From assembly GCF_018881855.1 (NCBI RefSeq), contig NZ_JACVPN010000001.1:558001-622000 (forward strand): a DNA stretch of 64,000 nt, given 5' to 3'. Below, in pieces: positions 49,283 to 57,890 of the stretch. Below the pieces are notes generated by a model. The model saw only the letters and a list, made by a program, of their open reading frames with translations. It searched no databases and was not told where the DNA came from. Each line of letters begins with the position of its first letter. Positions within the stretch are counted from its first letter, which is position 1. The position numbers were made by a program, and so were the translations under genes. Origin of the DNA: Polynucleobacter sp. MWH-Berg-3C6. Lineage in GTDB: Bacteria > Pseudomonadota > Gammaproteobacteria > Burkholderiales > Burkholderiaceae.

Positions 49283-50137
49283 CTAAGGCTTGGCTGCTTT
49301 TTCTGCTGCTTCTAAAGTATTCATGAGCAGCATGGTGATGGTCATGGGGCCAACACCGCCTGGCACGGGAGTAATCCAGCCAGCGATATATTTAGCGGCA
49401 TCAAAATCGACATCCCCGCAGAGCTTGCCATCGGGCATGCGGTTGATGCCTACGTCAATCACAACGGCACCATTTTTCACCATATCGCCTGAAATCATCT
49501 TGGGCTTGCCAGTGGCAACTACCAAGATATCGGCATCTTTGGTGTGATGAGCTAGATCGCGGGTTTTACTATTGCAGATAGTGACAGTAGCTCCCGCTTG
49601 TAGGAGGAGCATCGCCATCGGTTTGCCGACAATATTAGAGGCGCCAACGATAACAGCTCGAGCACCCCGAATAGGGTAATCAATACTTTCTAAAATCTTC
49701 ATGCAGCCATAAGGGGTGCAGGGCTTGAATTCTGGTTGGCCAACCATCAAGGCTCCAGCATTCGCTACGTGAAAGCCATCCACATCTTTTTCAGGGGCAA
49801 TCGCTTCAAGCACTCGCTCTGCAGCGATATGCTCTGGTAGCGGTAATTGCACCAAGATCCCATGAATCGATGGATCGGCATTCAGGGTGGCAATCCGAGC
49901 AAGCAATTCTTCTTCACCCAACTCTGCAGAGTAGCGCTCTAAAACAGAATGAAAGCCAACGTCCTCACATGCTTTTACTTTATTGCGTACATAGACCTGG
50001 CTGGCAGGATTTTCGCCAACGACGATGACTGCTAGTCCAGGACGAACCCCTTTAGCGGTAACAATTGCACCACGAGCAGCTATTTCAGTGCGTATTTTTT
50101 TAGAAAGAGCGTTACCGTCTAGTAATTGTGCTGGCAT
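49283..50137 (-). CDS. folD: Bifunctional methylenetetrahydrofolate dehydrogenase/cyclohydrolase FolD
   Basis: Interconverts methylene-, methenyl- and 10-formyl-tetrahydrofolate with NADP. Visible motifs are the catalytic region [16 protein letters not shown] with the active Lys, [12 protein letters not shown] and the Rossmann signature [20 protein letters not shown], with the [17 protein letters not shown]-terminus. Length 284 is normal. It sits between the M3 peptidase and the response-regulator gene, all on the minus strand. Confidence 0.97.
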   Translation of the reverse strand: MPAQLLDGNALSKKIRTEIAARGAIVTAKGVRPGLAVIVVGENPASQVYVRNKVKACEDVGFHSVLERYSAELGEEELLARIATLNADPSIHGILVQLPLPEHIAAERVLEAIAPEKDVDGFHVANAGALMVGQPEFKPCTPYGCMKILESIDYPIRGARAVIVGASNIVGKPMAMLLLQAGATVTICNSKTRDLAHHTKDADILVVATGKPKMISGDMVKNGAVVIDVGINRMPDGKLCGDVDFDAAKYIAGWITPVPGGVGPMTITMLLMNTLEAAEKAAKP

Positions 50138-50157
50138 TGCGAATGTATTAATTGGGG

Positions 50158-50802
50158 TTAATTAGGCTGGGGATCAGATAAAGCCAGGCGGAGCAGGTCT
50201 GCAACGGTATTGACGTTGAGCTTTTCCATAATATTGGCGCGGTGGGCTTCGACAGTCTTAATGGAGATACCAAGATCATCTGCAATCTGTTTATTCAAGC
50301 GACCAGCAACGATGCGCTCTAATACTTGACGCTCACGACCAGTGAGCTTGCTCAGCAAACTATGGGTAATTTTGCGTTGGCTTGCTTGTGAATAATCTAC
50401 TCTTGCTTTAGCAAGCATGCGATCTACTAGACCGCAGAGATCGTTTTCTTTAAATGGTTTTTCAATGAAATCGACTGCACCGCGTTTCATGGTAGAGACT
50501 GCCATCGAGACATCGCCGTGGCCGGTAATGAAAGCAACTGGCATTGGGAGGTTTTCACTAATCAAACGTTCCTGCAGTTCGAGTCCCGACATGCCAGGCA
50601 TGCGAACATCCAGAATGGCGCAAGAGATGGTTGATTTATCTGTGCTCTGTAGAGATTGCAAGAAGCGCTCGGCGCTTGCATGACAACGCACTACATAACC
50701 ATTGCTCTCTAAAAGCCAAGTGAGGGAATCACGCACGGCCTCATCATCATCGACGACGTAAACAACTTCGGCTTGGTTTGGTTTGGCAGCAGCTAAGTTC
50801 AT
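50158..50802 (-). CDS. FixJ/DctR-type response regulator
   Basis: 214 residues. The receiver domain has the acidic cluster [12 protein letters not shown], phospho-acceptor Asp65 in [12 protein letters not shown] and Lys in [10 protein letters not shown]. The LuxR/FixJ helix-turn-helix is [20 protein letters not shown] and [14 protein letters not shown]. It lies directly downstream of a PAS histidine kinase (36-base gap), forming a pair like DctS/DctR or FixL/FixJ. The neighbouring divergent pyruvate dehydrogenase operon is a likely target, but that is inference. Confidence 0.92.
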   Translation of the reverse strand: MNLAAAKPNQAEVVYVVDDDEAVRDSLTWLLESNGYVVRCHASAERFLQSLQSTDKSTISCAILDVRMPGMSGLELQERLISENLPMPVAFITGHGDVSMAVSTMKRGAVDFIEKPFKENDLCGLVDRMLAKARVDYSQASQRKITHSLLSKLTGRERQVLERIVAGRLNKQIADDLGISIKTVEAHRANIMEKLNVNTVADLLRLALSDPQPN

Positions 50803-50838
50803 ATTGGGTCTCGCAAGGTAAATCTAAAAATAGGATAT

Positions 50839-53355
50839 CTATTCATTTTCCTTTGAATCTGGAGATTCTAGGGGTAGAAGTATTGTAAAGGTGCAGCCGG
50901 CCAGCTTGGTCCGTTCTGAGTCCATAGTATTGGATGCCCAAAGGCGCCCGTGGTGGGATTCGATAATGGAGCGGCAAATATTGAGGCCCATGCCCATTCC
51001 ATCGGTTTTGGTGCTAAAAAAAGGCTCAAACATGCGTTCCATGACCGATTCGGCGATACCACCCCCGGTATCGGTGACCTGAATTCGCATCATGGCTGGG
51101 AAGGTGCTGGTGTCCAAGTCAGCGCTAATATTGACCGGTGCGGCAGACCAACGGGAGGAGAGGGGGTAGGCCTCCCGCACGCTATCTAAGCCATTTTTCA
51201 AGAGATTGACTACGACTTGCAAGATTAGGACTGGGTCTACATTGATTTCAGGCAAATTATCAGCAATATTGGAGGTAATGCTCAAACGTTGGCGATTCGC
51301 CTCAATTTCTACAAGACCAACCGCATCATTAATGATCTCGGAGATATTGGAATATTTGCGTTGAGGCTCGCTGCGTTTAACAAATCCACGAATACGCTGA
51401 ATGATCGTGCCTGCACGATGTGCTTGGTCAGATGCTTTTTCTAGCGCTGGCAAGATATCTTTACTCATAGATGGATCAAGATTGCCTTCTAAGCGTTTAG
51501 CGACACCCATGCAGTAATTGGAGATCGCAGATAAAGGCTGATTCAATTCATGCGCGAGAGAGGACGCCATTTCACCCATGGTGGTGAGGCGACTTGTAAA
51601 TTGCATACGCTCTTCTTGCTGGCGTGCTAAGTCGTCCGCCTCCTTACGCATCGTGATATCAGTAGCAATTAAGAGTTGCGCCAAATGACCATCTACCCAG
51701 GGAATAAAGCGACGGCGCACCTCAAACCATTTATTGCTACCGTCATCTAATTGAACTTCTTCTGACTCTGATTCTTGATACAGGAAGGGGGTGGGAATAC
51801 CCGGAGGCGAATCTTGTAAATCTTCAGCAACATCATGCAAGGTTTCTAGATTATTGTTGGTGCCCGCTAATTTGAAATGTCCTGTGGGATCATCCCCAAA
51901 ATTTTCTTTATAGAAGCGATTGGCAAATAAAAGTTTGTCATTTTCCAGATCCACAACTGATACTGCGGCATCCAAACCTTCTAGAACGGTAACGAAGCGC
52001 TCTTGAGAGGCGGCAAGCTCCTCACGAATCTTCTTTGGCTCAGAAATATCAATCAAGGAAGTCACCCAACCAGTTTGCTTACCTTTTTCATTAATGAGCG
52101 GAGAGATAAAAGTGCGAGTTTGTATTAACGCTCCATCACTGCGCAAAATCACACCCTCAATACCTGTTTTTGCTATCACCTCAGAATTTAGGGCGCGATT
52201 CATCTTCTCAAACAGCTCATCACGCTTTGAGTCCGGCCAAAAAGGGAATGGTGGGGTGAGACCAATCAGCTCTTTTGCTGACCAGCCTGTCATCTCGCAA
52301 AATGCTCGGTTCACATAAGTGATGCGCTTTTGCATATCATGTGCGCGAATTCCAACCGGGGTTGAATTTTCCATGGCATTACGAAAGCTTGTTTCAGTTC
52401 GCAGACTAGCTTCCGCCTCTTGACGGACTTGCATCTGCTTTAAGACGGACCATAGACTCCAAATTACGAAAGCGCATAACCCAAGTACTACGCCAATCAA
52501 CATTCTGAATGTGAGATTGGTGGGTGGTGGATAGGTATCAATTCGTAAAGTAAGGTTAGGGCTCAGGACGCCAATGTCCAAACTGGTTTGGTTGCTAAAT
52601 GCTCTCTTCGGGGTATCACGATCAGATGAGATTGAAAGCACTCTATCGTTATCGGTGAGTAGGGTAAATCGGTAATGAGCCTTGAGCTCTCCCGGCACAA
52701 CATCTAAAACTCCTTGAGCGGTATAGAGGGCAGCTAAAAAACCAATCGTTTCTCCACCAGCTATGTTGGGAACCACTTGCCAAAATACGGTTTTTCTCTC
52801 TCTTGCTAGAGGTTCATTGCTCGGAAGATTTAAGTTAATGAATTGGCTGAATGATGCCCTGCTGGTGCTTCTACTTAATTCGATTGCAGAAGCAAGACCT
52901 TCATTGGTTAAATCATCATTCTGAGTTCTGGCGATCCAATCGGTTTTAGTGTTGCTTGGTGGTGCTGTCCATAGCCTCTGATTTTTTGCATTGATCCATA
53001 CAATTTTGACGATCTCATGGTTATTGAATACCAAACCATCGGCTTGCTCATAGGCTAGTTTTTTTAATCTTTCCTGATCTTCGTTGGCAGCAAGTTCACG
53101 ATTAATGCTGATTAAGGCATCTAGATTATTGGCAAAGCGCAATTGAATGCGCTGCTTAGCAAAGGAAAGCTCTCTAAATAGTGCAGACTCTTGTTGATTC
53201 TTTTCTTGTAATTGGAGCGTCCCCAAAATGACGCCCATGACAGCCGTAAAAATGACAATCGCAATTAAAGGGGTGTATACGAGCTTAAAGCCCCGTATTT
53301 TTCGGAGCCATTTGAATGGACTGAGGAGTAAGCTCAATAAAGCCGTAAATTTCAT
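50839..53355 (-). CDS. Membrane PAS-domain sensor histidine kinase (DctS-like)
   Basis: 838 residues. Helix 1 (~27-48, TPLIAIVIFTAVMGVILGTL), a periplasmic sensor of about 240 residues, and helix 2 (MLIGVVLGLCAFVIWSLW) come first. They are followed by two PAS domains (the first with RITYVNRAFCEMTGWSAKEL), a HisKA box SSLAHELNQPLSAISNY and an HATPase domain with DTGGGIAES and GMGMGLNICRSI. The layout is that of DctS/DctB-type carboxylate sensors. The ligand is unknown. It is divergent from aceE, with a 205-base shared control region. Confidence 0.92.
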   Translation of the reverse strand: MKFTALLSLLLSPFKWLRKIRGFKLVYTPLIAIVIFTAVMGVILGTLQLQEKNQQESALFRELSFAKQRIQLRFANNLDALISINRELAANEDQERLKKLAYEQADGLVFNNHEIVKIVWINAKNQRLWTAPPSNTKTDWIARTQNDDLTNEGLASAIELSRSTSRASFSQFINLNLPSNEPLARERKTVFWQVVPNIAGGETIGFLAALYTAQGVLDVVPGELKAHYRFTLLTDNDRVLSISSDRDTPKRAFSNQTSLDIGVLSPNLTLRIDTYPPPTNLTFRMLIGVVLGLCAFVIWSLWSVLKQMQVRQEAEASLRTETSFRNAMENSTPVGIRAHDMQKRITYVNRAFCEMTGWSAKELIGLTPPFPFWPDSKRDELFEKMNRALNSEVIAKTGIEGVILRSDGALIQTRTFISPLINEKGKQTGWVTSLIDISEPKKIREELAASQERFVTVLEGLDAAVSVVDLENDKLLFANRFYKENFGDDPTGHFKLAGTNNNLETLHDVAEDLQDSPPGIPTPFLYQESESEEVQLDDGSNKWFEVRRRFIPWVDGHLAQLLIATDITMRKEADDLARQQEERMQFTSRLTTMGEMASSLAHELNQPLSAISNYCMGVAKRLEGNLDPSMSKDILPALEKASDQAHRAGTIIQRIRGFVKRSEPQRKYSNISEIINDAVGLVEIEANRQRLSITSNIADNLPEINVDPVLILQVVVNLLKNGLDSVREAYPLSSRWSAAPVNISADLDTSTFPAMMRIQVTDTGGGIAESVMERMFEPFFSTKTDGMGMGLNICRSIIESHHGRLWASNTMDSERTKLAGCTFTILLPLESPDSKENE

Positions 53356-53441
53356 GAATGAGGCCTATTTTGCCTGATTGCCCGCCTGAAAATGGCTTTT
53401 CTTGAGCAAATTCAAGATCTTATTTGCAGCGCAATAAATTA

Positions 53442-53472
53442 CCACATTATGAGAAATATTATCATTATGTGG
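53442..53472. promoter_or_regulatory. Inverted repeat between sensor kinase and aceE
   Basis: Arms CCACATTATGA (53442-53452) and TCATTATGTGG (53462-53472) are complementary except at one position, with a 9-base AT-rich spacer. It ends 8 bases before the aceE -35, a typical place for an activator of aceE. It could also act on the divergent kinase gene. Confidence 0.6.
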
Positions 53473-53480
53473 AAAATTGC

Positions 53481-53509
53481 TTGTTTACACCCATATACCT
53501 TCCTAAAAT
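53481..53509 (+). promoter_or_regulatory. Candidate sigma-70 promoter of aceE-aceF-lpdA
   Basis: TTGTTT (53481-53486), a 17-base spacer and TAAAAT (53504-53509) lie 51 bases before the aceE start codon. The -35 keeps TTG and the -10 is near consensus. Confidence 0.55.
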
Positions 53510-53560
53510 ATTGCCTATAAAGTGAATAACTCATTGCGAAGTACTTAATGGAGACAAGTT

Positions 53561-56257
53561 ATGGCCGCAGTTCCAGAGCAGGTATTAGGTAAACAGAATG
53601 CCCAGGACGTAGATCCCGGCGAGACCCAGGAATGGTTACAGGCGCTTGATGGCGTAATTCATAACGAAGGTCCAGAGCGTGCCGCCTATTTAATAGATCA
53701 ACAAATTGCACATGCACGCGTGAATGGTGTTGTTCAACCTTTCCATGCAGAAACACCTTATATCAATACGATTCCGGTTGAAGGCCAAGCGCGTTTACCT
53801 GGCGATCAGAATGTTGAGCATCGTATTCGTTCATACACTCGCTGGAACGCGATGGCGATGGTTCTGCGCGCAAACAAAGATACCAACGTTGGTGGACATA
53901 TTTCTTCTTTCCAGTCTGCAGCCACTCTCTACGATGTAGGCTACAACCATTTTTGGCATGCACCTTCACCTGAGCATGGTGGCGATCTCATTTTTGTACA
54001 AGGGCACTCAGCTCCAGGTGTGTATGCGCGTGCCTATATGTTGGGCCGCCTCTCAGACGAGCAGCTGAATAATTTCCGTCAAGAGGTTGGTGGTAAAGGT
54101 ATATCTAGTTACCCACATCCATGGTTGATGCCAGATTTCTGGCAGTTCCCAACTGTGTCGATGGGCTTAGGCCCGATCATGGCGATTTATCAAGCGCGCT
54201 TCATGCGCTACATGCAAGACCGCGGCTTTATTAAGAATGAGGGGCGTAAAGTCTGGGCATTCTTAGGCGATGGTGAAACCGACGAGCCAGAATCTTTGGG
54301 CGCCATTGGTATGGCCGGTCGTGAGAAGTTGGACAACCTCATTTTTGTTGTGAACTGTAACTTGCAGCGCCTGGATGGACCGGTGCGCGGTAACGGCAGC
54401 ATCATTCAAGAGCTCGAAAGCGAATTCCGTGGAGCGGGCTGGAACGTGATTAAAGTAGTTTGGGGCGGCCAGTGGGATGCGCTATTTGCTCGCGACAAAA
54501 AAGGTATTTTGATGCAACGTCTTGGCGAGATTGTCGATGGTCAGTACCAGACAATGAAGTCTAAGAATGGCGGTTATGTTCGTGAGACAGTATTTAACAC
54601 CCCAGAGTTGAAGGCTTTAGTAAGCGACTGGAGTGATGACGAGATTTGGCAATTGAATCGCGGTGGTCATGATCCTCATAAAGTCTATGCAGCATTTCAT
54701 GCGGCAGTAAATCACAAGAATCAACCAACAGTAATCTTGGCTCACACCATTAAAGGTTACGGTATGGGCGGTTCAGGTGAAGCGATGAATATTGCTCACC
54801 AAGCTAAGAAGATGAACGATGACGACGTGCGTCGTTTCCGTGATCGTTTTGAGATTCCCGTAAAAGACGAGGATCTAGACGACATGCCTTTGGTGAAGTT
54901 TGCTGAGGGTAGTCCTGAGTTGGAGTATATGAAGGCGCGCCGCCAAGAGTTGGGTGGTTATTTGCCACAGCGTCGCACTAAAGCAGAAAGTTTGCCAGTT
55001 CCTGCATTGGATGTATTTGCACCATTGCTTGAGGCAACCGCAGAAGGTCGTGAGATTTCGACAACCATGGCGTTTGTGCGCATGCTCAATACGGTTGTGC
55101 GTGACAAAGTTTTGGGTAAGCGTGTAGTTCCAATTGTTCCTGACGAATCCCGTACCTTTGGTATGGAAGGTATGTTCCGTCAGCTGGGCATCTGGAATCA
55201 GCTGGGTCAGCTCTATACCCCAGAAGATCATGACCAATTGATGTTCTATAAAGAGGACAAGACCGGCCAGATTTTGCAAGAGGGTATTAATGAAGCGGGT
55301 GGTATGTGTGACTGGATTGCAGCCGCAACTTCATACTCCACTCATGGTGTACCGATGTTGCCTTTCTATATCTTCTACTCGATGTTTGGTTTCCAACGTA
55401 TCGGTGACTTAGCATGGGCAGCAGGGGATATGCGTAGCCGCGGCTTCTTGCTCGGCGGCACTGCAGGCAGAACCACGTTGAACGGTGAGGGCTTGCAACA
55501 CGAAGATGGTCATAGTCATCTGTGGAGTGGAGCAATTCCGAACTGCATCAGTTATGACCCTACCTTCTCATTTGAATTAGCAGTCGTAATTCAGGATGGC
55601 ATGCGTCGTATGTTGGAAGCTCAGGAAGACGTGTATTACTACGTTACTTTGATGAATGAAAACTACGCTCATCCAGCAATGCCGAAGGGCGCTGAAAAAG
55701 ACATCATCAAAGGCATGTATAAGCTTAAGTCTGTTGGTGATAGCAGTGCTAAGTTGCGCGTGCAGTTACTCGGTTCTGGAACTATCTTCCGTGAAGTGAT
55801 TGAAGCAGCAGACATGCTCAAAAAAGATTGGGGCGTTGCCTCCGACTTGTGGGGTTGCCCAAGCTTTACTGAGCTAGGTCGCGATTGGAATGCAGTGCAC
55901 CGCGCCAACCTACTGAACCCAACAGCAGCGCCATCACTTTCTCATGTAGAGAAGTGCTTGAAAGATACTTCGGGCCCAATCGTTGCAGCAACTGACTATG
56001 TCCGTTTATTCGCAGAGCAGATTCGTCCAGCGATCCAGCATATGGGTCGTCGTTACGAGGTGTTGGGTACAGATGGCTTCGGTCGCTCCGATACCCGAGA
56101 AAATCTCCGCAATTTCTTTGAGGTTGATCGTCGTTGGGTGGTATTGACTGCCTTGAGGTCTTTGGTAGATGCAGGCCAGATGGATCGTCAAAAGCTTGCT
56201 GAAGCCATTCAGAAATATGGCATCGATACTTCTAAACCAAACCCGATGACGGTTTAA
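53561..56257 (+). CDS. aceE: Pyruvate dehydrogenase E1 component (homodimeric)
   Basis: Thiamine-diphosphate-dependent decarboxylase of the pyruvate dehydrogenase complex. At 898 residues it is the single-chain AceE type. The ThDP motif GDGETDEPESLGAIGMAGRE runs into the NCN-type segment FVVNCNLQRLDGPVRGN. HISSFQSAATLYDVGYNHFW near the N-terminus is highly characteristic. GGAGACAAGTT precedes the ATG. It is first of a three-gene operon with 13- and 9-base gaps. Operon control probably involves the divergent two-component pair or the inverted repeat upstream. Confidence 0.97.
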   Translation: MAAVPEQVLGKQNAQDVDPGETQEWLQALDGVIHNEGPERAAYLIDQQIAHARVNGVVQPFHAETPYINTIPVEGQARLPGDQNVEHRIRSYTRWNAMAMVLRANKDTNVGGHISSFQSAATLYDVGYNHFWHAPSPEHGGDLIFVQGHSAPGVYARAYMLGRLSDEQLNNFRQEVGGKGISSYPHPWLMPDFWQFPTVSMGLGPIMAIYQARFMRYMQDRGFIKNEGRKVWAFLGDGETDEPESLGAIGMAGREKLDNLIFVVNCNLQRLDGPVRGNGSIIQELESEFRGAGWNVIKVVWGGQWDALFARDKKGILMQRLGEIVDGQYQTMKSKNGGYVRETVFNTPELKALVSDWSDDEIWQLNRGGHDPHKVYAAFHAAVNHKNQPTVILAHTIKGYGMGGSGEAMNIAHQAKKMNDDDVRRFRDRFEIPVKDEDLDDMPLVKFAEGSPELEYMKARRQELGGYLPQRRTKAESLPVPALDVFAPLLEATAEGREISTTMAFVRMLNTVVRDKVLGKRVVPIVPDESRTFGMEGMFRQLGIWNQLGQLYTPEDHDQLMFYKEDKTGQILQEGINEAGGMCDWIAAATSYSTHGVPMLPFYIFYSMFGFQRIGDLAWAAGDMRSRGFLLGGTAGRTTLNGEGLQHEDGHSHLWSGAIPNCISYDPTFSFELAVVIQDGMRRMLEAQEDVYYYVTLMNENYAHPAMPKGAEKDIIKGMYKLKSVGDSSAKLRVQLLGSGTIFREVIEAADMLKKDWGVASDLWGCPSFTELGRDWNAVHRANLLNPTAAPSLSHVEKCLKDTSGPIVAATDYVRLFAEQIRPAIQHMGRRYEVLGTDGFGRSDTRENLRNFFEVDRRWVVLTALRSLVDAGQMDRQKLAEAIQKYGIDTSKPNPMTV

Positions 56258-56270
56258 ACGAGATTAATTC

Positions 56271-57881
56271 ATGAGTCAAATTATTGAAATCAAAGTTCCA
56301 GACATCGGCGACTATAAAGATGTGCCAGTCATTGAGGTATTGGTTAAACCAGGTGACAAGGTTGAGAAAGAGCAATCGATTGTTGTGCTTGAATCTGACA
56401 AAGCAACCATGGACGTTCCTTCATCACACTCTGGTGTTGTGAAGGAAGTGAAAGTCAAGGTTGGTGACAGCCTTTCTCAAGGTTCAGTGGTAATTACCTT
56501 GGAAGAGAGCGCTGCTGCAGCTTCTGCACCAGCTACCGCTCCTGTTCAGGCTAGTCCAGCACCCGCAACAACATCTTCAAACTCAGGCGGCGCATCAATT
56601 GAAATTAAAGTTCCGGACATTGGTGACTATAAAGATGTGCCGGTCATTGAGGTCTTAGTTAAGGCAGGCGATAAGGTTGAGAAAGAGCAATCGATTGTTG
56701 TGCTTGAATCTGACAAAGCAACCATGGACGTTCCTTCATCTCACTCTGGTGTTGTGAAGGAAGTTAAAGTTAAGGTTGGAGATAGTCTCTCTGAAGGATC
56801 TGTTGTATTGATTCTGGAAGGCGGAGCATCTGGATCTGTAGCTACTCCAGTAGCTGCATCAGCACCCGCGCCAGCAGCAAAGCCAGCTGCAGCCGAACCT
56901 CCAATTGCTCGCGCTCCAGCGCCCCCTCCAATTTCGAATGCGGCACCAGCTGTAGACCCAACCTTGAGTCATGCAAGTCCATCAGTGCGTAAATTTGCGC
57001 GTGAACTGGGCGTCACGATCAACCAGGTCAAAGGGTCCGGGCTGAAGGGACGTATTACGCAAGAAGACGTGCAGGCTTTTGTAAAAGCGGCCATGAGTGG
57101 CGGCGCTGGTAGTCCTGCAGCAGCATCTAGCGGTGGAAGTTTGGGCGGCCTTAATTTAATTCCTTGGCCAAAAGTCGATTTCACAAAGTTTGGTGACATT
57201 GAGCGTCAGCCATTGAATCGTATTAAAAAACTGACTGCAGCTAACCTTGGCCGTAACTGGGTCATGATTCCAGCGGTCACTTATCACGAGGATGCAGACA
57301 TCACTGACTTGGAGGCCTTCCGCGTTCAGACCAATAAGGACAATGAGAAGAAGGGCGTCAAGATTACGATGCTCGCTTTCTTGATGAAGGCTGCAGTAGC
57401 CGCCTTGAAGAAGCATCCAGAGTTCAATAGCTCACTGGATGGCGATGACTTAATTCTGAAGAAATACTTCAATATTAGTTTTGCCGCAGATACGCCAACC
57501 GGCTTAGTAGTGCCCGTCATTAAGAATGTGGATAAGAAGGGCATCTTCGAAATCGCCCAGGAGACTTCTGAATTAGCAGCCTTAGCTCGTGATGGCAAAC
57601 TTAAGCCAGACCAAATGCAGGGTGCGAGCTTCACGATCTCTTCATTAGGTGGGATTGGTGGAACTTACTTCTCACCAATCGTGAATGCTCCTGAAGTGGC
57701 AATCTTGGGAGTAAGCAAGGCTGCTATGAAACCAGTATGGGATGGTAAACAATTTGTGCCACGCCTCATCTGTCCATTATCTCTATCAGCGGATCACCGT
57801 GTGATTGATGGTGCCTTGGCTACCCGTTTCAATTTGTATATTGCCCAACTCTTAGCCGACTTCCGTCGCGCTACGCTGTAA
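56271..57881 (+). CDS. aceF: Dihydrolipoyllysine-residue acetyltransferase (E2)
   Basis: Core of the pyruvate dehydrogenase complex, 536 residues. There are two N-terminal lipoyl domains (residues ~3-78 and ~108-185), each with the lipoylation site ESDKATMDVPS, separated by Ala/Pro-rich linkers. The peripheral-subunit-binding domain (SPSVRKFARELGVTINQVKG) follows, and the catalytic domain ends with the active-site His in SADHRVIDGALATRF. The two lipoyl-domain coding segments are almost identical at DNA level. Confidence 0.97.
   Translation: MSQIIEIKVPDIGDYKDVPVIEVLVKPGDKVEKEQSIVVLESDKATMDVPSSHSGVVKEVKVKVGDSLSQGSVVITLEESAAAASAPATAPVQASPAPATTSSNSGGASIEIKVPDIGDYKDVPVIEVLVKAGDKVEKEQSIVVLESDKATMDVPSSHSGVVKEVKVKVGDSLSEGSVVLILEGGASGSVATPVAASAPAPAAKPAAAEPPIARAPAPPPISNAAPAVDPTLSHASPSVRKFARELGVTINQVKGSGLKGRITQEDVQAFVKAAMSGGAGSPAAASSGGSLGGLNLIPWPKVDFTKFGDIERQPLNRIKKLTAANLGRNWVMIPAVTYHEDADITDLEAFRVQTNKDNEKKGVKITMLAFLMKAAVAALKKHPEFNSSLDGDDLILKKYFNISFAADTPTGLVVPVIKNVDKKGIFEIAQETSELAALARDGKLKPDQMQGASFTISSLGGIGGTYFSPIVNAPEVAILGVSKAAMKPVWDGKQFVPRLICPLSLSADHRVIDGALATRFNLYIAQLLADFRRATL
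56358..56449 (+). repeat. Lipoyl-domain DNA repeat, copy 1 (copy 2 at 56673-56764)
   Basis: A 92-bp segment is repeated 315 bases downstream with a single mismatch (A at 56426 versus T at 56741), while flanking codons differ at third positions. This suggests recent duplication or gene conversion within aceF. Confidence 0.85.
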
Positions 57882-57890
57882 GGGGTATCT

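Noticed and set aside
56271..56830. Repeated DNA in aceF as a possible mobile or CRISPR-like repeat
   Set aside because: The repeat encodes two in-frame lipoyl domains of E2, a normal protein-domain duplication.
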